A DNA stretch of 64,000 nt from Arthrobacter ipis (GTDB lineage Bacteria > Actinomycetota > Actinomycetes > Actinomycetales > Micrococcaceae). Location: the NCBI RefSeq assembly GCF_014694315.1, contig NZ_JAAOXD010000001.1:1-64000 (forward strand), in the 5' to 3' direction. The notes under the pieces are model-generated. The model ran no database searches. It was not told the origin of the DNA and saw only the letters and a list, made by a program, of their open reading frames with translations. Below are positions 37,097 to 44,460 of this stretch, piece by piece (the first letter of the stretch is position 1; every line of letters starts with the position of its first letter). The translations under genes and the position numbers were made by a program.

Positions 37097-37870
37097 TCAC
37101 CCTCCGGCTGAACTGAGCTGCGACGCCGCGTAGACCTTGATCCCCTCCAGCAGGTAGGGGGCGAGGCCTGCGCGGCTCTTGTCGTAGAAGGCAGTGAACC
37201 GGGGATCCTCGACGTACATCCGGCCCAGGCCAACGTACCTGTCCGCATCCGGGGTCCAGCTGACGCAGACCCAGCGGTAGTGGCGTTCGACGGCGGCCTG
37301 CACCCGGGCGTCGTCCGGCGGCAGGCCGGCGTCCAGGCACCGGGCCAACTCCTCGTTGATTGCACCGGCGTCAGCCATGAAGGCCTCCTTGTCGGCAGCG
37401 CTGAGCGCGGCGTGGCGCGCCTTGCTGTCCTCGACTGCGTTACCGCCCCACCGCTGGCGGGCCTCCTCCTCGTAGGGGTTGGTGTCAAAGTCCTTGAAAA
37501 TTTCCTCGCCTGACATGGCGTCTCCTCGCTGCAGTGCCGATATGGTGGCGCCGACGGTCCTGGCCATGCGGTCCAGGCGGTCGCGCTCGGCCAGCAGCCA
37601 TTTCCGGTGCACGTTCAGCGCATCCAGCTGGTCTGCCTTGCCGTCCAGAACCTGGCCAATGGTTTCCAGGCCAAGGCCAAGTTCGCGGAGAAGCAGGATC
37701 CGCTGAAGACGCAGCAGTTCAGGCTGCGTGTAGTAGCGGTAGCCGTTGTGCCCGGTGTAGGCAGGCGGCAGCAACCCCACCTGGTCGTAATGCCGGAGGG
37801 TCCTGGACGAGACCCTGCTCAGCTTCGCCAGTTCGGCGGTGGACCAGCTCCGGAGTTCTTCCTGCTTCAT
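37097..37870 (-). CDS. MerR-family regulator of the TipA type
   Basis: A 257-residue regulator: N-terminal MerR winged helix (LSRVSSRTLRHYDQVGLL, YRYYTQPELLRLQRI), a dimerisation coiled coil (about 75-110), and a C-terminal TipAS-like effector domain (about 140-255; KARHAALSAADKEAFMADAGAI and AVERHYRW). TipAS domains bind small molecules such as thiopeptides. Its own promoter has a 19-bp spacer and a central inverted repeat, so autoregulation is likely. No neighbouring multidrug gene is visible. TACGCT-GGAGGC precedes ATG 37870. Confidence 0.9.
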   Translation of the reverse strand: MKQEELRSWSTAELAKLSRVSSRTLRHYDQVGLLPPAYTGHNGYRYYTQPELLRLQRILLLRELGLGLETIGQVLDGKADQLDALNVHRKWLLAERDRLDRMARTVGATISALQRGDAMSGEEIFKDFDTNPYEEEARQRWGGNAVEDSKARHAALSAADKEAFMADAGAINEELARCLDAGLPPDDARVQAAVERHYRWVCVSWTPDADRYVGLGRMYVEDPRFTAFYDKSRAGLAPYLLEGIKVYAASQLSSAGG

Positions 37871-37876
37871 GCCTCC

Positions 37877-37907
37877 AGCGTAGAAGTTGACGCAACGTCA
37901 ACGTCAA
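37877..37907 (-). promoter_or_regulatory. MerR-type promoter with 19-bp spacer and operator
   Basis: On the minus strand: -35 TTGACG (37907-37902), 19-bp spacer, -10 TACGCT (37882-37877), then GGAGGC and ATG. A perfect inverted repeat GTTGACG-N3-CGTCAAC occupies 37886-37902, inside the spacer apart from one base that touches the -35. Both features are hallmarks of MerR-activated promoters. Confidence 0.8.
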
Positions 37908-37948
37908 GCCTGCATGAAGTAGCTCTGGTCCAGGTGCGTCGGCCGGGC

Positions 37949-38839
37949 TCAGGTGTTCAGCGGAGCGGCAGCCACAGTGGGGAGCGTCGGCGTAGCGGAC
38001 CCGCCGACGGGTTCGACCGTGATGCCGAGCGCAGCCGCGGAGCCGATGCCCTTGACCAGGGCCGGCTTCGACAGTGCCTCCGCGTCCATCAGGCCCTGCG
38101 AGACAGGGGTGGAGCCGTCCTTGGGAATCAGCCACATCTGGTAGACCTTGCCCGCGGGCGGCGGCGGCACATCCTTCATCCGCACCACCAGCGCATCATG
38201 CGACTGCGAGATCGAAACGGTCGCCGTCCCTCCGCCATTGACGTCGACAGTCGCCTGCCGCGCGTCCTGTGCCTCGATGACCTGGTTGAAGGGATCGTTC
38301 TGGTTGGCCAGGTAGGCCCCGATGCCAACACCGCCGAGCGCGATCACGGCAGCAGCCGCAACACCGATCAGCCAGTTGCGGAGCCCGGACTTCCGGCGTC
38401 GTACTTCACGGCGTTGGCGTGCAGCGGAAAGTTCGTCGGCAGCGTGGGCGGGCTCGGCCGCAGGCAGGGCAGCCGGCGCGCCGGCGACGGTGGTTTCCGC
38501 CGTAGCGGCATGTGGCCTGGCCTGCCCCTCCGCCGGTGCAGCGGCGGGAAGCTGCGCGACAATCCGGGCGAACAGGTCCGCAGGAGGCTCCTCCTCGGCC
38601 GTAAAGGACAATGCCAGAGTCTCCCTGGCTTGGCGGACGCGGTCGTTGAAGGAGTCGCGTTCAGCCTCGGGAGCGCCGCTGACGTAGGCGTCGATGGCCT
38701 CCCGCTCTGCGTCGCTGATGGCGTCCAGGGCGTAAATTTCGGCCAGTTCCACTGCCCGGCCGGCCGCCAGGTCGGTGGGAATATCGGCAGCAAATGCCCT
38801 GGGCAGCTGGCGACCGCGGGAATCATTCGTATCGGTCAT
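37949..38839 (-). CDS. rskA: Anti-sigma-K factor (RskA-like)
   Basis: A 296-residue membrane anti-sigma factor. The cytosolic N-terminal half (about 1-100; VELAEIYALDAISDAEREAIDAYV) binds the sigma factor, one membrane helix lies at about 155-175 (NWLIGVAAAAVIALGGVGIG) and the extracytoplasmic RskA domain follows. Release of such factors usually depends on regulated proteolysis. The ATG at 38839 is 2 bp after the sigK stop, so the two genes are one unit. No CHCC zinc motif is visible in the N-terminal part. Confidence 0.88.
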   Translation of the reverse strand: MTDTNDSRGRQLPRAFAADIPTDLAAGRAVELAEIYALDAISDAEREAIDAYVSGAPEAERDSFNDRVRQARETLALSFTAEEEPPADLFARIVAQLPAAAPAEGQARPHAATAETTVAGAPAALPAAEPAHAADELSAARQRREVRRRKSGLRNWLIGVAAAAVIALGGVGIGAYLANQNDPFNQVIEAQDARQATVDVNGGGTATVSISQSHDALVVRMKDVPPPPAGKVYQMWLIPKDGSTPVSQGLMDAEALSKPALVKGIGSAAALGITVEPVGGSATPTLPTVAAAPLNT

Positions 38840-38841
38840 TG

Positions 38842-39447
38842 TCAGCTCACCCCCAGGCAGGTCTTGAGTCGGATCAGTCCGTCACGGATGCGGGACTTGA
38901 TGGTCGGAATGGCCGCGTTCAGCTTTTCAGCCACTTCACGGTAGGTGAGGCCGCCGTAGTAGGCGAGCCGCACGGATTCCTGCTGCGTCTCGGTCAGCGT
39001 CTCCAGGCAGCGCACCACGGCTTCGGCCTCCAGCCGGCTGTCCACCTCGTCCGATACCGAGTCATGGTCGATGTCCTGGCTGTTGGCGCCGTACCTGGCC
39101 TCGCGGTCGCTCGCGGACTGCGAGGACCGGACCTTGTCCACGGCCCTGCGGTGCGAAATGGTCATGAGCCAGGCCAGGGGACTTCCGCTCGCGGGATCGA
39201 ACTTGGCGGCGTTTTGCCAAACCTGCAGGAAGACCTCCTGCGTGGTGTCCTCGCTGAGCTCCGGGTCGATCAGCACCCGGCGCGCCATGCCGAACACCCG
39301 CCGCGACGTCAGCCGGTAGAACTCGGCGAAGGACGCCTGGTCGCTGTCGGCAATCCGCCCCAGCAGCTGTGCCAGCTGCTGGTTAAGGTCGACGGCGGTG
39401 CCGGGCGGCGCTGGAGCGTCAAAGTTCGGCGCGTTGGGAGTTTCCAT
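38842..39447 (-). CDS. sigK: ECF sigma factor SigK
   Basis: A 201-residue ECF sigma factor. The region 2 block AEFYRLTSRRVFGMARRVL..ELSEDTTQEVFLQVW, WLMTISHRRAVDKVR, and the region 4 block LTETQQESVRLAYYGGLTYREVAEKLN, followed by TIKSRIRDGLIRLK, match SigK. ATG 39447 gives METPNAPNF and a normal length; TATGCT lies 8 nt before it. An alternative in-frame GTG at 39558 has a perfect AAGGAG 6 nt upstream and would add 37 residues unlike other sigma factors. Controlled by RskA. Confidence 0.9.
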   Translation of the reverse strand: METPNAPNFDAPAPPGTAVDLNQQLAQLLGRIADSDQASFAEFYRLTSRRVFGMARRVLIDPELSEDTTQEVFLQVWQNAAKFDPASGSPLAWLMTISHRRAVDKVRSSQSASDREARYGANSQDIDHDSVSDEVDSRLEAEAVVRCLETLTETQQESVRLAYYGGLTYREVAEKLNAAIPTIKSRIRDGLIRLKTCLGVS

Positions 39448-39613
39448 CACTCTCAAGCATAGGTTGCCTGCCGGCGGGTGCTGCACACGGGTTTGGGCTG
39501 TGGCAGCATCGTGCCGGGCAAAACGGAATGCCGCGTTGCCCGGTTGGAGTGTTTTCACCTGCCGCTCCTTACGCCCTGTGGATGTGCGCGCCCTTTGGGC
39601 GTGCTCAGGAGGG

Positions 39614-39640
39614 ATTCGGTGCGGCACCGGCTTTGGATGG
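39614..39640 (-). promoter_or_regulatory. Candidate SigK-type autoregulatory promoter
   Basis: On the minus strand CCATCC (39640-39635) is followed, after 15 bp, by CCGAAT (39619-39614). These hexamers are the mycobacterial SigK -35 and -10 consensus as I recall it, with a spacer 1-2 bp shorter than I remember. Position: about 160 bp upstream of the sigK ATG. Confidence 0.6.
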
Positions 39641-39663
39641 GTGCCCGTGCGCGCGGGCCGCCC

Positions 39664-40131
39664 TCAGAGCTGTGCGCCGCTGAAACCCTGCTGGCGCCAG
39701 GCCTCGTAGACGGCAATGGATGCCGCGTTTGCCAGATTCAGCGACCGCAGCGACGGCAGCATGGGCAGGCGGACCCGGGACGTGACGTGGGGATCGCGCT
39801 TCACGTCATCCGGCAGGCCCACCGACTCCGGGCCGAACAGCAGGACATCGCCCGGCACGTAGGCGATGTCCGTGTAGGACACCTCGCCGTCGGAAGTGAA
39901 GGCGAAGACGCGCTCCGGCTGCAGCGCCTCCCAGGCGGCCTCGATGTTGGGATGGACGGTGACCACCGCCAGGTCGTGGTAGTCCAGGCCGGCGCGGCGG
40001 AGCTTGGCATCGGAGAAGTCAAAGCCCAAAGGCTCCACGAGGTGGAGTTCGGCGCCGGTGATGGCGGCAAGGCGGATGGCGTTGCCCGTATTGCCGGGAA
40101 TTTCGGGCGTGTGGAAGAGAATGCGGAACAC
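39664..40131 (-). CDS. trmL: tRNA (cytidine(34)-2'-O)-methyltransferase
   Basis: A 155-residue SPOUT methyltransferase that 2'-O-methylates the wobble base of tRNA-Leu in E. coli. Visible motifs are FHTPEIPGNTGNAIRLAAITGAEL (N-terminal signature, conserved Asn), LLFGPESVGLP (SAM knot) and RSLNLANAASIAVYEA (closing knot). It is a minimal TrmL without an extension. The start is GTG 40131, preceded by TAGGAT and 6 nt. It lies just upstream of sigK but points the same way, with 216 bp between. Confidence 0.9.
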   Translation of the reverse strand: MFRILFHTPEIPGNTGNAIRLAAITGAELHLVEPLGFDFSDAKLRRAGLDYHDLAVVTVHPNIEAAWEALQPERVFAFTSDGEVSYTDIAYVPGDVLLFGPESVGLPDDVKRDPHVTSRVRLPMLPSLRSLNLANAASIAVYEAWRQQGFSGAQL

Positions 40132-40137
40132 GGTTCA

Positions 40138-40143
40138 ATCCTA
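40138..40143 (-). promoter_or_regulatory. Putative -10 element (TAGGAT), leaderless geometry
   Basis: TAGGAT, then TGAACC, then the GTG start of trmL on the minus strand. Confidence 0.5.
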
Positions 40144-40190
40144 GCGTCGGAAAATCCGGCACTCTTCGGGCAGGACCTCAGTGCACGGCT

Positions 40191-41135
40191 TTAGTGCATG
40201 CCCCTGAGCAGCCTGGCGAGTACTTGGACATTGACGGTGTTCGGCGCCGGACCGGAGGCCAGGAAATCCTTGAGCCCGCGGGACAGGCCGGCGGCGTTGA
40301 CCACCTGGACGACGTCGGAGCCGCCGCGGGAACGGCGGTGGCGGTCGATGACGGGTTCGTGGAGGTTGCCGTCCGCGCTGTGGACCACGGTCCACCCGGT
40401 CACATTCAGCTCGGGGAAAATGTCCTGCATCTGCCAGACCACATGGGCCAGCTGCGGCGGGGCGACCGACCGGCCGCCGTGGTTCAGCGTGCTTCCGTCC
40501 CAGGCGTAGGCCCCCTTGGGCAGCAGCATGGAACCAATCAGCGCAAGCCGGTAGCCCGAGAGCAGCGCGTGGTCAATGTGGCTGTTGTCCGCCGGGGCCT
40601 GCAGCCCGTTGATCAGGCGCGCCGCCGGGATCGCCGGCAGGACCTGCCTGCTGATCAGCTGTACCGTGCGCAGCTCGCGCTGGATCCTGGCTTCAGCGCC
40701 GAAGATGCCACGCTTTCGGGGCATGCCGTGGACCTGCTGGCTGGCCAGCTCCAGCGGGAGGAGCGGAACAGCGCCCGGCGTGTCGAAGGGCGGCACATAG
40801 ACAGGGGCATCGCCGGAGGTGTTCCGGGGCGTTCCCGGCTTGTGGATGGTCGCCGAGGCGTGGCTGCCGGCGGCCGGGGCGTCGAAGTGGGCTTCGTCGC
40901 CTTCTGCGCGGCTCCGGCGCGGGCCGGCCGCGTAGGAGCGGTCGTAGGCGGCCCGCCGCTGGGGATCAATGAGCGTCTCATATGCAAGGGTCACCTGGCG
41001 GAACGCCGCGGCGTCGCCTCCATGATCCGGATGCGAAACGCGGGCAGCCTTGCGGTAGGCCACCTTGATCTCGCGCTCCGTCGCGGTCACCGCCACGCGG
41101 AGCACTTCGTAGTGGGAACTGCTGCCCTTGGTCAA
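40191..41135 (-). CDS. J-domain (DnaJ-like) protein
   Basis: A 314-residue protein with an N-terminal J domain (about 8-70) whose HPD motif is H35-P36-D37 in RVSHPDHGG; it should stimulate a DnaK-type ATPase. No Gly/Phe-rich or zinc-finger region follows, so it is a class III (C) J protein. The rest (about 100-314) is not a family I recognise by eye; it contains [20 protein letters not shown] and a helical C-terminus. The TTG start at 41135 has AAGGA 6 nt upstream. Confidence 0.82.
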   Translation of the reverse strand: MTKGSSSHYEVLRVAVTATEREIKVAYRKAARVSHPDHGGDAAAFRQVTLAYETLIDPQRRAAYDRSYAAGPRRSRAEGDEAHFDAPAAGSHASATIHKPGTPRNTSGDAPVYVPPFDTPGAVPLLPLELASQQVHGMPRKRGIFGAEARIQRELRTVQLISRQVLPAIPAARLINGLQAPADNSHIDHALLSGYRLALIGSMLLPKGAYAWDGSTLNHGGRSVAPPQLAHVVWQMQDIFPELNVTGWTVVHSADGNLHEPVIDRHRRSRGGSDVVQVVNAAGLSRGLKDFLASGPAPNTVNVQVLARLLRGMH

Positions 41136-41281
41136 GCATGGTCCTTAAGTCGTTGTTGCCGGCGTGCATGCGCTGCCCGGTGTGCCAAGCATATAAGCCG
41201 GTCTTGACGGTCTTCTGGAACAACGACCGCAGCAGGGTTGCGGGTTCCCGCCGGTGGAAAGCTGGGGGAACGCAGGGCGTC

Positions 41282-41287
41282 TAGACT
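41282..41287 (+). promoter_or_regulatory. Putative -10 element (TAGACT), leaderless geometry
   Basis: TAGACT is followed by 7 nt (TTTCGGA) and ATG 41295 of the lipoprotein gene. Confidence 0.45.
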
Positions 41288-41294
41288 TTTCGGA

Positions 41295-41990
41295 ATGGGA
41301 GTTCGGACAGGTCGCGGTGATGCCCGCCGTATACACGTGGTGATGGCAGCCGTTGGGGCCGTTGCCCTTCTCGGGGGTTGCAGTGTGGGTGTGCCGGATC
41401 CGGCTGCCCCGAGTCACCGGCCTGTCAGCAGCGGACCGGGCACCCCGACCATTACCCCCGGACACGACGCCGGTGCAGTGGCCGCCCGCGACATGCCGTT
41501 CTCGGCAGGGGCCACGCTGGCACATGGGGTTCCCGTCGGGCTGTCGGAGGACCTGGCCGAAGCGCCGCAATGGAAACAGGTGGTCAGTAACGCGGGTGGC
41601 GCGAGCCGCTATCAAAAATCCGACGGCTGCCAGGTGGCGGCCGAGGTGCGCCAGGACCAGTGGCCCCTGGTGGCGGCTGATGACAGGGAATCGACGGCGG
41701 CGCTGTTTGCCTATCTGGACCCCACTGTCCTGCCCGCCTATTTGAAGCCGGCATCGCTGCGGTGGGGCGGTGAGCAAGGCAAACCTGGGCCGGCCGTGGA
41801 TGTACTGGTTCTGGAACGTGCCGCCAAGCCAGCAGGTCAGAAAGCCGGGAAGGCCACGGCGGTGCTGGCCCGGGTTTTCGGTACGGCCGGCTCGTCTGTC
41901 TATGTGTCGGCGTCGTGCCCGACGGCGGCGGCGCTCGCCGCCGCCCGGGCAGACATTAGTCAGTGGCTGACGGTGGTTCCGCCCGGCTGA
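41295..41990 (+). CDS. Putative secreted lipoprotein of unknown function
   Basis: A 231-residue protein with a basic start, a hydrophobic stretch and the lipobox VALLGGC, so it is probably lipid-anchored. Mature sequence is Pro/Ser/Thr-rich at first and then a compact domain with two cysteines (DGCQVAAEV and SASCPTAAA) that could form a disulfide. I do not recognise the family. The 3' end overlaps the convergent doxX-like gene by 31 bp. A later in-frame ATG (41343) directly before the hydrophobic segment is an alternative start. Confidence 0.75.
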   Translation: MGVRTGRGDARRIHVVMAAVGAVALLGGCSVGVPDPAAPSHRPVSSGPGTPTITPGHDAGAVAARDMPFSAGATLAHGVPVGLSEDLAEAPQWKQVVSNAGGASRYQKSDGCQVAAEVRQDQWPLVAADDRESTAALFAYLDPTVLPAYLKPASLRWGGEQGKPGPAVDVLVLERAAKPAGQKAGKATAVLARVFGTAGSSVYVSASCPTAAALAAARADISQWLTVVPPG

Positions 41991-42406
41991 TGAGCCGCTG
42001 CGGCGGTGGCTAGCCGGTTGAGGGCCAGCGCACCCACGAACAGGCCGAAGTCGCGCAGGGCGACGTCGTAATAGGCCCCGAGGATGAGCAGGTTCACAAT
42101 GATCCCCAGGAGCCAGGCAGCCACCACATGCGAACCGATCCGCGGCCGGAGGGCTACCAGGATTCCCGCAATTATCTCGACGACGCCGACGGCGTACATC
42201 ACCGTCTGCGCCGGCAAGTGCAAGGTATCCGGAACCACCGGTGCGAGGTAGCCGGTCCAGTCGGTCAGGAGGTTGGTGAACTTGTCCAGGCCGAACAGGA
42301 TGGGCGCGACGGTGAACGCGGTGCGCAGTAGCAGGAACGCCTGGCGGGCCGGATCCGCCGCGAGCGTTCGCGGGTTTGCAGACTCCTTCAGTGCCGTAGA
42401 TTTCAT
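41960..42406 (-). CDS. DoxX-like membrane protein
   Basis: A 148-residue protein with about four membrane helices and DoxX-type features (LLRTAFTVAPILFGLDKFTN, a Gly/Val-rich second helix). DoxX relatives take part in thiol and redox stress handling in mycobacteria and in sulfur metabolism elsewhere; the function here is inferred. AAAGGAG lies 6 nt before the ATG. The promoter (TTGCTA-N18-TAAAAT) is covered by the operator at 42418-42446. It is divergent from the Cys-rich regulator and overlaps the lipoprotein gene at its 3' end. Confidence 0.82.
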   Translation of the reverse strand: MKSTALKESANPRTLAADPARQAFLLLRTAFTVAPILFGLDKFTNLLTDWTGYLAPVVPDTLHLPAQTVMYAVGVVEIIAGILVALRPRIGSHVVAAWLLGIIVNLLILGAYYDVALRDFGLFVGALALNRLATAAAAHQPGGTTVSH

Positions 42407-42417
42407 GGCGAACTCCT

Positions 42418-42446
42418 TTCTAAAAGTAGGTAGCTTGATTTTAGAA
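42418..42446. promoter_or_regulatory. Operator O1 over the doxX-like promoter
   Basis: TTCTAAAA (42418-42425), 13 bp, then TTTTAGAA (42439-42446): a perfect 8-bp inverted repeat. It overlaps the minus-strand -10 TAAAAT (42443-42438) and reaches the SD, as a repressor site would. Confidence 0.8.
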
Positions 42447-42467
42447 CCATCATCCCTTCTTTAGCAA
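42438..42467 (-). promoter_or_regulatory. Promoter of the doxX-like gene
   Basis: -35 TTGCTA (42467-42462), 18-bp spacer, -10 TAAAAT (42443-42438) on the minus strand. The predicted start lies about 25 nt before the ATG. Confidence 0.7.
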
Positions 42468-42485
42468 CGGATCTTGATTTTAGAG
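42457..42485. promoter_or_regulatory. Operator O2, half-degenerate, at the regulator's own promoter
   Basis: TTCTTTAG-N13-TTTTAGAG with the same 29-bp geometry as O1; only the right arm is well kept. CTTGATTTTAGA is an exact 12-bp direct repeat of 42434-42445. O2 ends just before the regulator's -10 (TACGCT). Confidence 0.6.
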
Positions 42486-42486
42486 T

Positions 42487-42492
42487 TACGCT
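42487..42492 (+). promoter_or_regulatory. Putative -10 element (TACGCT), leaderless geometry
   Basis: TACGCT, then GGATCC, then ATG 42499 of the regulator gene. Confidence 0.5.
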
Positions 42493-42498
42493 GGATCC

Positions 42499-43188
42499 AT
42501 GAGCCGCCCAACTGAGCACCGCGAATCCAAGACCGCTCTTCCGTGGACCGGCCGCCTGGCAGCCCTGGCCTCGCTGGGCGACGCCAGCCGGCGGCGCCTT
42601 TTTGAGTACGTCGCAGGCCAGCCGTCGGCGGTGGGGCGGGATGACGCTGCGGCCGCGCTGGGCATGCCCAGGTCTACGGCGTCCTTCCATCTGGACAGGC
42701 TGGTCCGCGACGGATTGCTCGCCGTCGAGTTCCGCAAGCTCGGCGAAAAGGCCGGCCCGGGGTCGGGCCGTCCGGCGAAGCTGTACCGCCCGGCGCTGGA
42801 AGAAGTGGGTGCGTCGGTACCGGACCGGAGCTACGACCTGGCCGGAGAGCTGATGGCCACCGCGATTGAATCCTCCATGGCCGCCGGGGGAGGGGTGCGC
42901 GAGGCACTGGCTGACGCGTCCTACTCCCGGGGCCGCGCACTGGGCGGTAACGGATCATCCCTGGATGAAGTGCTCGGGAGCATTGGCTACATGCCCGAAC
43001 AGGACACCGAGGGCGGCACCATCCTGATGAACTGCCCCTTCCATCGGCTCGCGGACGGGCACGCGGACGTGGTGTGTGCCATGAACGGAGCGTTTTTGAG
43101 TGGCGCCGCCGCTGCCTGCGGGGTGCCGGAGGAGAAAGTGGTGGAAGACAGGACGGCCGGGCGCTGCTGCGCCAGGATCAGGCCCTGA
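42499..43188 (+). CDS. HTH regulator with C-terminal cysteine cluster (SufR-like)
   Basis: A 229-residue regulator: an ArsR/DeoR-type winged helix at about 15-95 (LASLGDASRRRLFEYV, PRSTASFHLDRLVRDGLL) and a C-terminal domain resembling COG2345/SufR repressors. It carries C179 (NCPFHRLA), C193 (VVCAMN), C207 (AACGV) and C223-C224 (GRCCARI), which could bind an Fe-S cluster or a metal. It sits between the doxX-like gene and a cysteine desulfurase and is the best candidate ligand-responsive repressor for the TTCTAAAA operators nearby. Confidence 0.8.
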   Translation: MSRPTEHRESKTALPWTGRLAALASLGDASRRRLFEYVAGQPSAVGRDDAAAALGMPRSTASFHLDRLVRDGLLAVEFRKLGEKAGPGSGRPAKLYRPALEEVGASVPDRSYDLAGELMATAIESSMAAGGGVREALADASYSRGRALGGNGSSLDEVLGSIGYMPEQDTEGGTILMNCPFHRLADGHADVVCAMNGAFLSGAAAACGVPEEKVVEDRTAGRCCARIRP

Positions 43189-43211
43189 GGCGGCTGAAAC
43201 GTGGCGGCGTC

Positions 43212-43217
43212 TAGAAT
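43212..43217 (+). promoter_or_regulatory. Putative -10 element (TAGAAT), leaderless geometry
   Basis: TAGAAT is followed by TTAAGC and GTG 43224 of the cysteine desulfurase gene. No SD is visible. Confidence 0.55.
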
Positions 43218-43223
43218 TTAAGC

Positions 43224-44453
43224 GTGCCTGTTTACCTGGACCATGCCGCCACCACGCCCATCGCAGCCGAAGCCCTGGCTGCACTGACGCGCGAGCTGTC
43301 CCGGACCGGGAACCCCTCGTCCCTCCATGGCTCCGGCCGCCGGGCGAGACGCTCCGTGGAGGACGCGCGGGAAACCCTTGCCTCCGCGGCAGGCGCCCAT
43401 CCCTCGGAGGTCATCTTCACCTCGGGCGGCACCGAAGCGGACAACTTGGCTGTCAAAGGCCTGTATTGGTCCCGGCTGGCGGAAGACCCACGCCGGCGCC
43501 GGATCCTGTGCTCCGCCGTCGAGCACCATGCCGTGCTGGACACCGTGGAGTGGCTCGAGCGTCACGAAGGTGCGGAAGTGTCCTGGCTGCCCGTCAGCCA
43601 TGACGGCGTGCTGGACCTCGAAGCGCTGCAGGCAGAACTCGCGCGTGACCCCGAGTCCATTGCCTTGGTGACGGTCATGTGGGCCAACAACGAGGTGGGC
43701 AGCATCCAGCCCGTCCATCGGGTGGTGGAGCTCGCGCACGCCGCTGGCGTCCCGGTGCATTCGGACGCGGTGCAGGCGTTCGGCTCTGTCCCGGTGGATT
43801 ACCGGGCCTCCGGGCTGGATGCCATGTCCATCTCAGGCCACAAGATTGGCGGGCCGGTCGGCGTCGGTGCCCTCATCTTGGGGAGGTCGGTGAAGCTCAC
43901 GCCGGTACAGCACGGCGGCGGCCAGGAGCGCGACGTCCGCTCGGGGACGCTGGACACGGCGTCCATCGCGGCCTTCGCCGCCGCAGCCGACTCCGCAGTG
44001 AGGAACCTCGACGCCGAGGCAGGGAGGATTTCCCGGCTGCGGGACCGTCTGATCGCGGGAGTCCGTGACGCGGTTCCGGCGGCGGTGCTGCGCGGGCCGG
44101 CGGGCGACGGGCGGCTGCCCGGCAATGCCCATTTCACCTTTCCCGGCTGCGAGGGTGACTCCCTGCTGTTCCTCCTGGACCTCGCCGGCGTCGAATCGTC
44201 CACCGGCTCCGCGTGCACGGCAGGTGTTCCGCGTCCGTCGCATGTCCTCCTTGCCATGGGCCTGGACGAAGAAACGGCGCGCGGTGCACAGCGCTTCACC
44301 CTGGGGCATCCTTCAGCGGAAGCGGACGTCGACGCACTCCTCGCGGCCTTGCCCGGCGCTTACGCCCGGGCGCGGCAGGCCGGAATGGCCGGTCATGAAT
44401 CCTCCATTCAGACGGCGGCCACCGTTGCCCGGCAGGGTTCGGGCATCAGCTGA
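43224..44453 (+). CDS. Cysteine desulfurase (IscS/NifS family)
   Basis: A PLP enzyme of 409 residues that transfers cysteine sulfur to acceptors such as MnmA. The N-terminus YLDHAATTPIAAEAL is typical, the PLP lysine is K207 in SGHKIGGPVGVG and the persulfide cysteine C331 in SSTGSACTAG. It is the single-cysteine class I type, and mnmA 1.4 kb downstream is a likely recipient. GTG start with leaderless geometry. ATCAGCTG, spanning the stop, is repeated 15 bp further on (44460). Confidence 0.92.
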   Translation: MPVYLDHAATTPIAAEALAALTRELSRTGNPSSLHGSGRRARRSVEDARETLASAAGAHPSEVIFTSGGTEADNLAVKGLYWSRLAEDPRRRRILCSAVEHHAVLDTVEWLERHEGAEVSWLPVSHDGVLDLEALQAELARDPESIALVTVMWANNEVGSIQPVHRVVELAHAAGVPVHSDAVQAFGSVPVDYRASGLDAMSISGHKIGGPVGVGALILGRSVKLTPVQHGGGQERDVRSGTLDTASIAAFAAAADSAVRNLDAEAGRISRLRDRLIAGVRDAVPAAVLRGPAGDGRLPGNAHFTFPGCEGDSLLFLLDLAGVESSTGSACTAGVPRPSHVLLAMGLDEETARGAQRFTLGHPSAEADVDALLAALPGAYARARQAGMAGHESSIQTAATVARQGSGIS

Positions 44454-44460
44454 TCCGGTA

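Noticed and set aside
38842-39627. A 261-residue version of SigK starting at 39627
   Set aside because: The extra N-terminus is Arg-rich and unlike sigma factors, and it would begin upstream of the likely transcription start. ATG 39447 gives the normal length.
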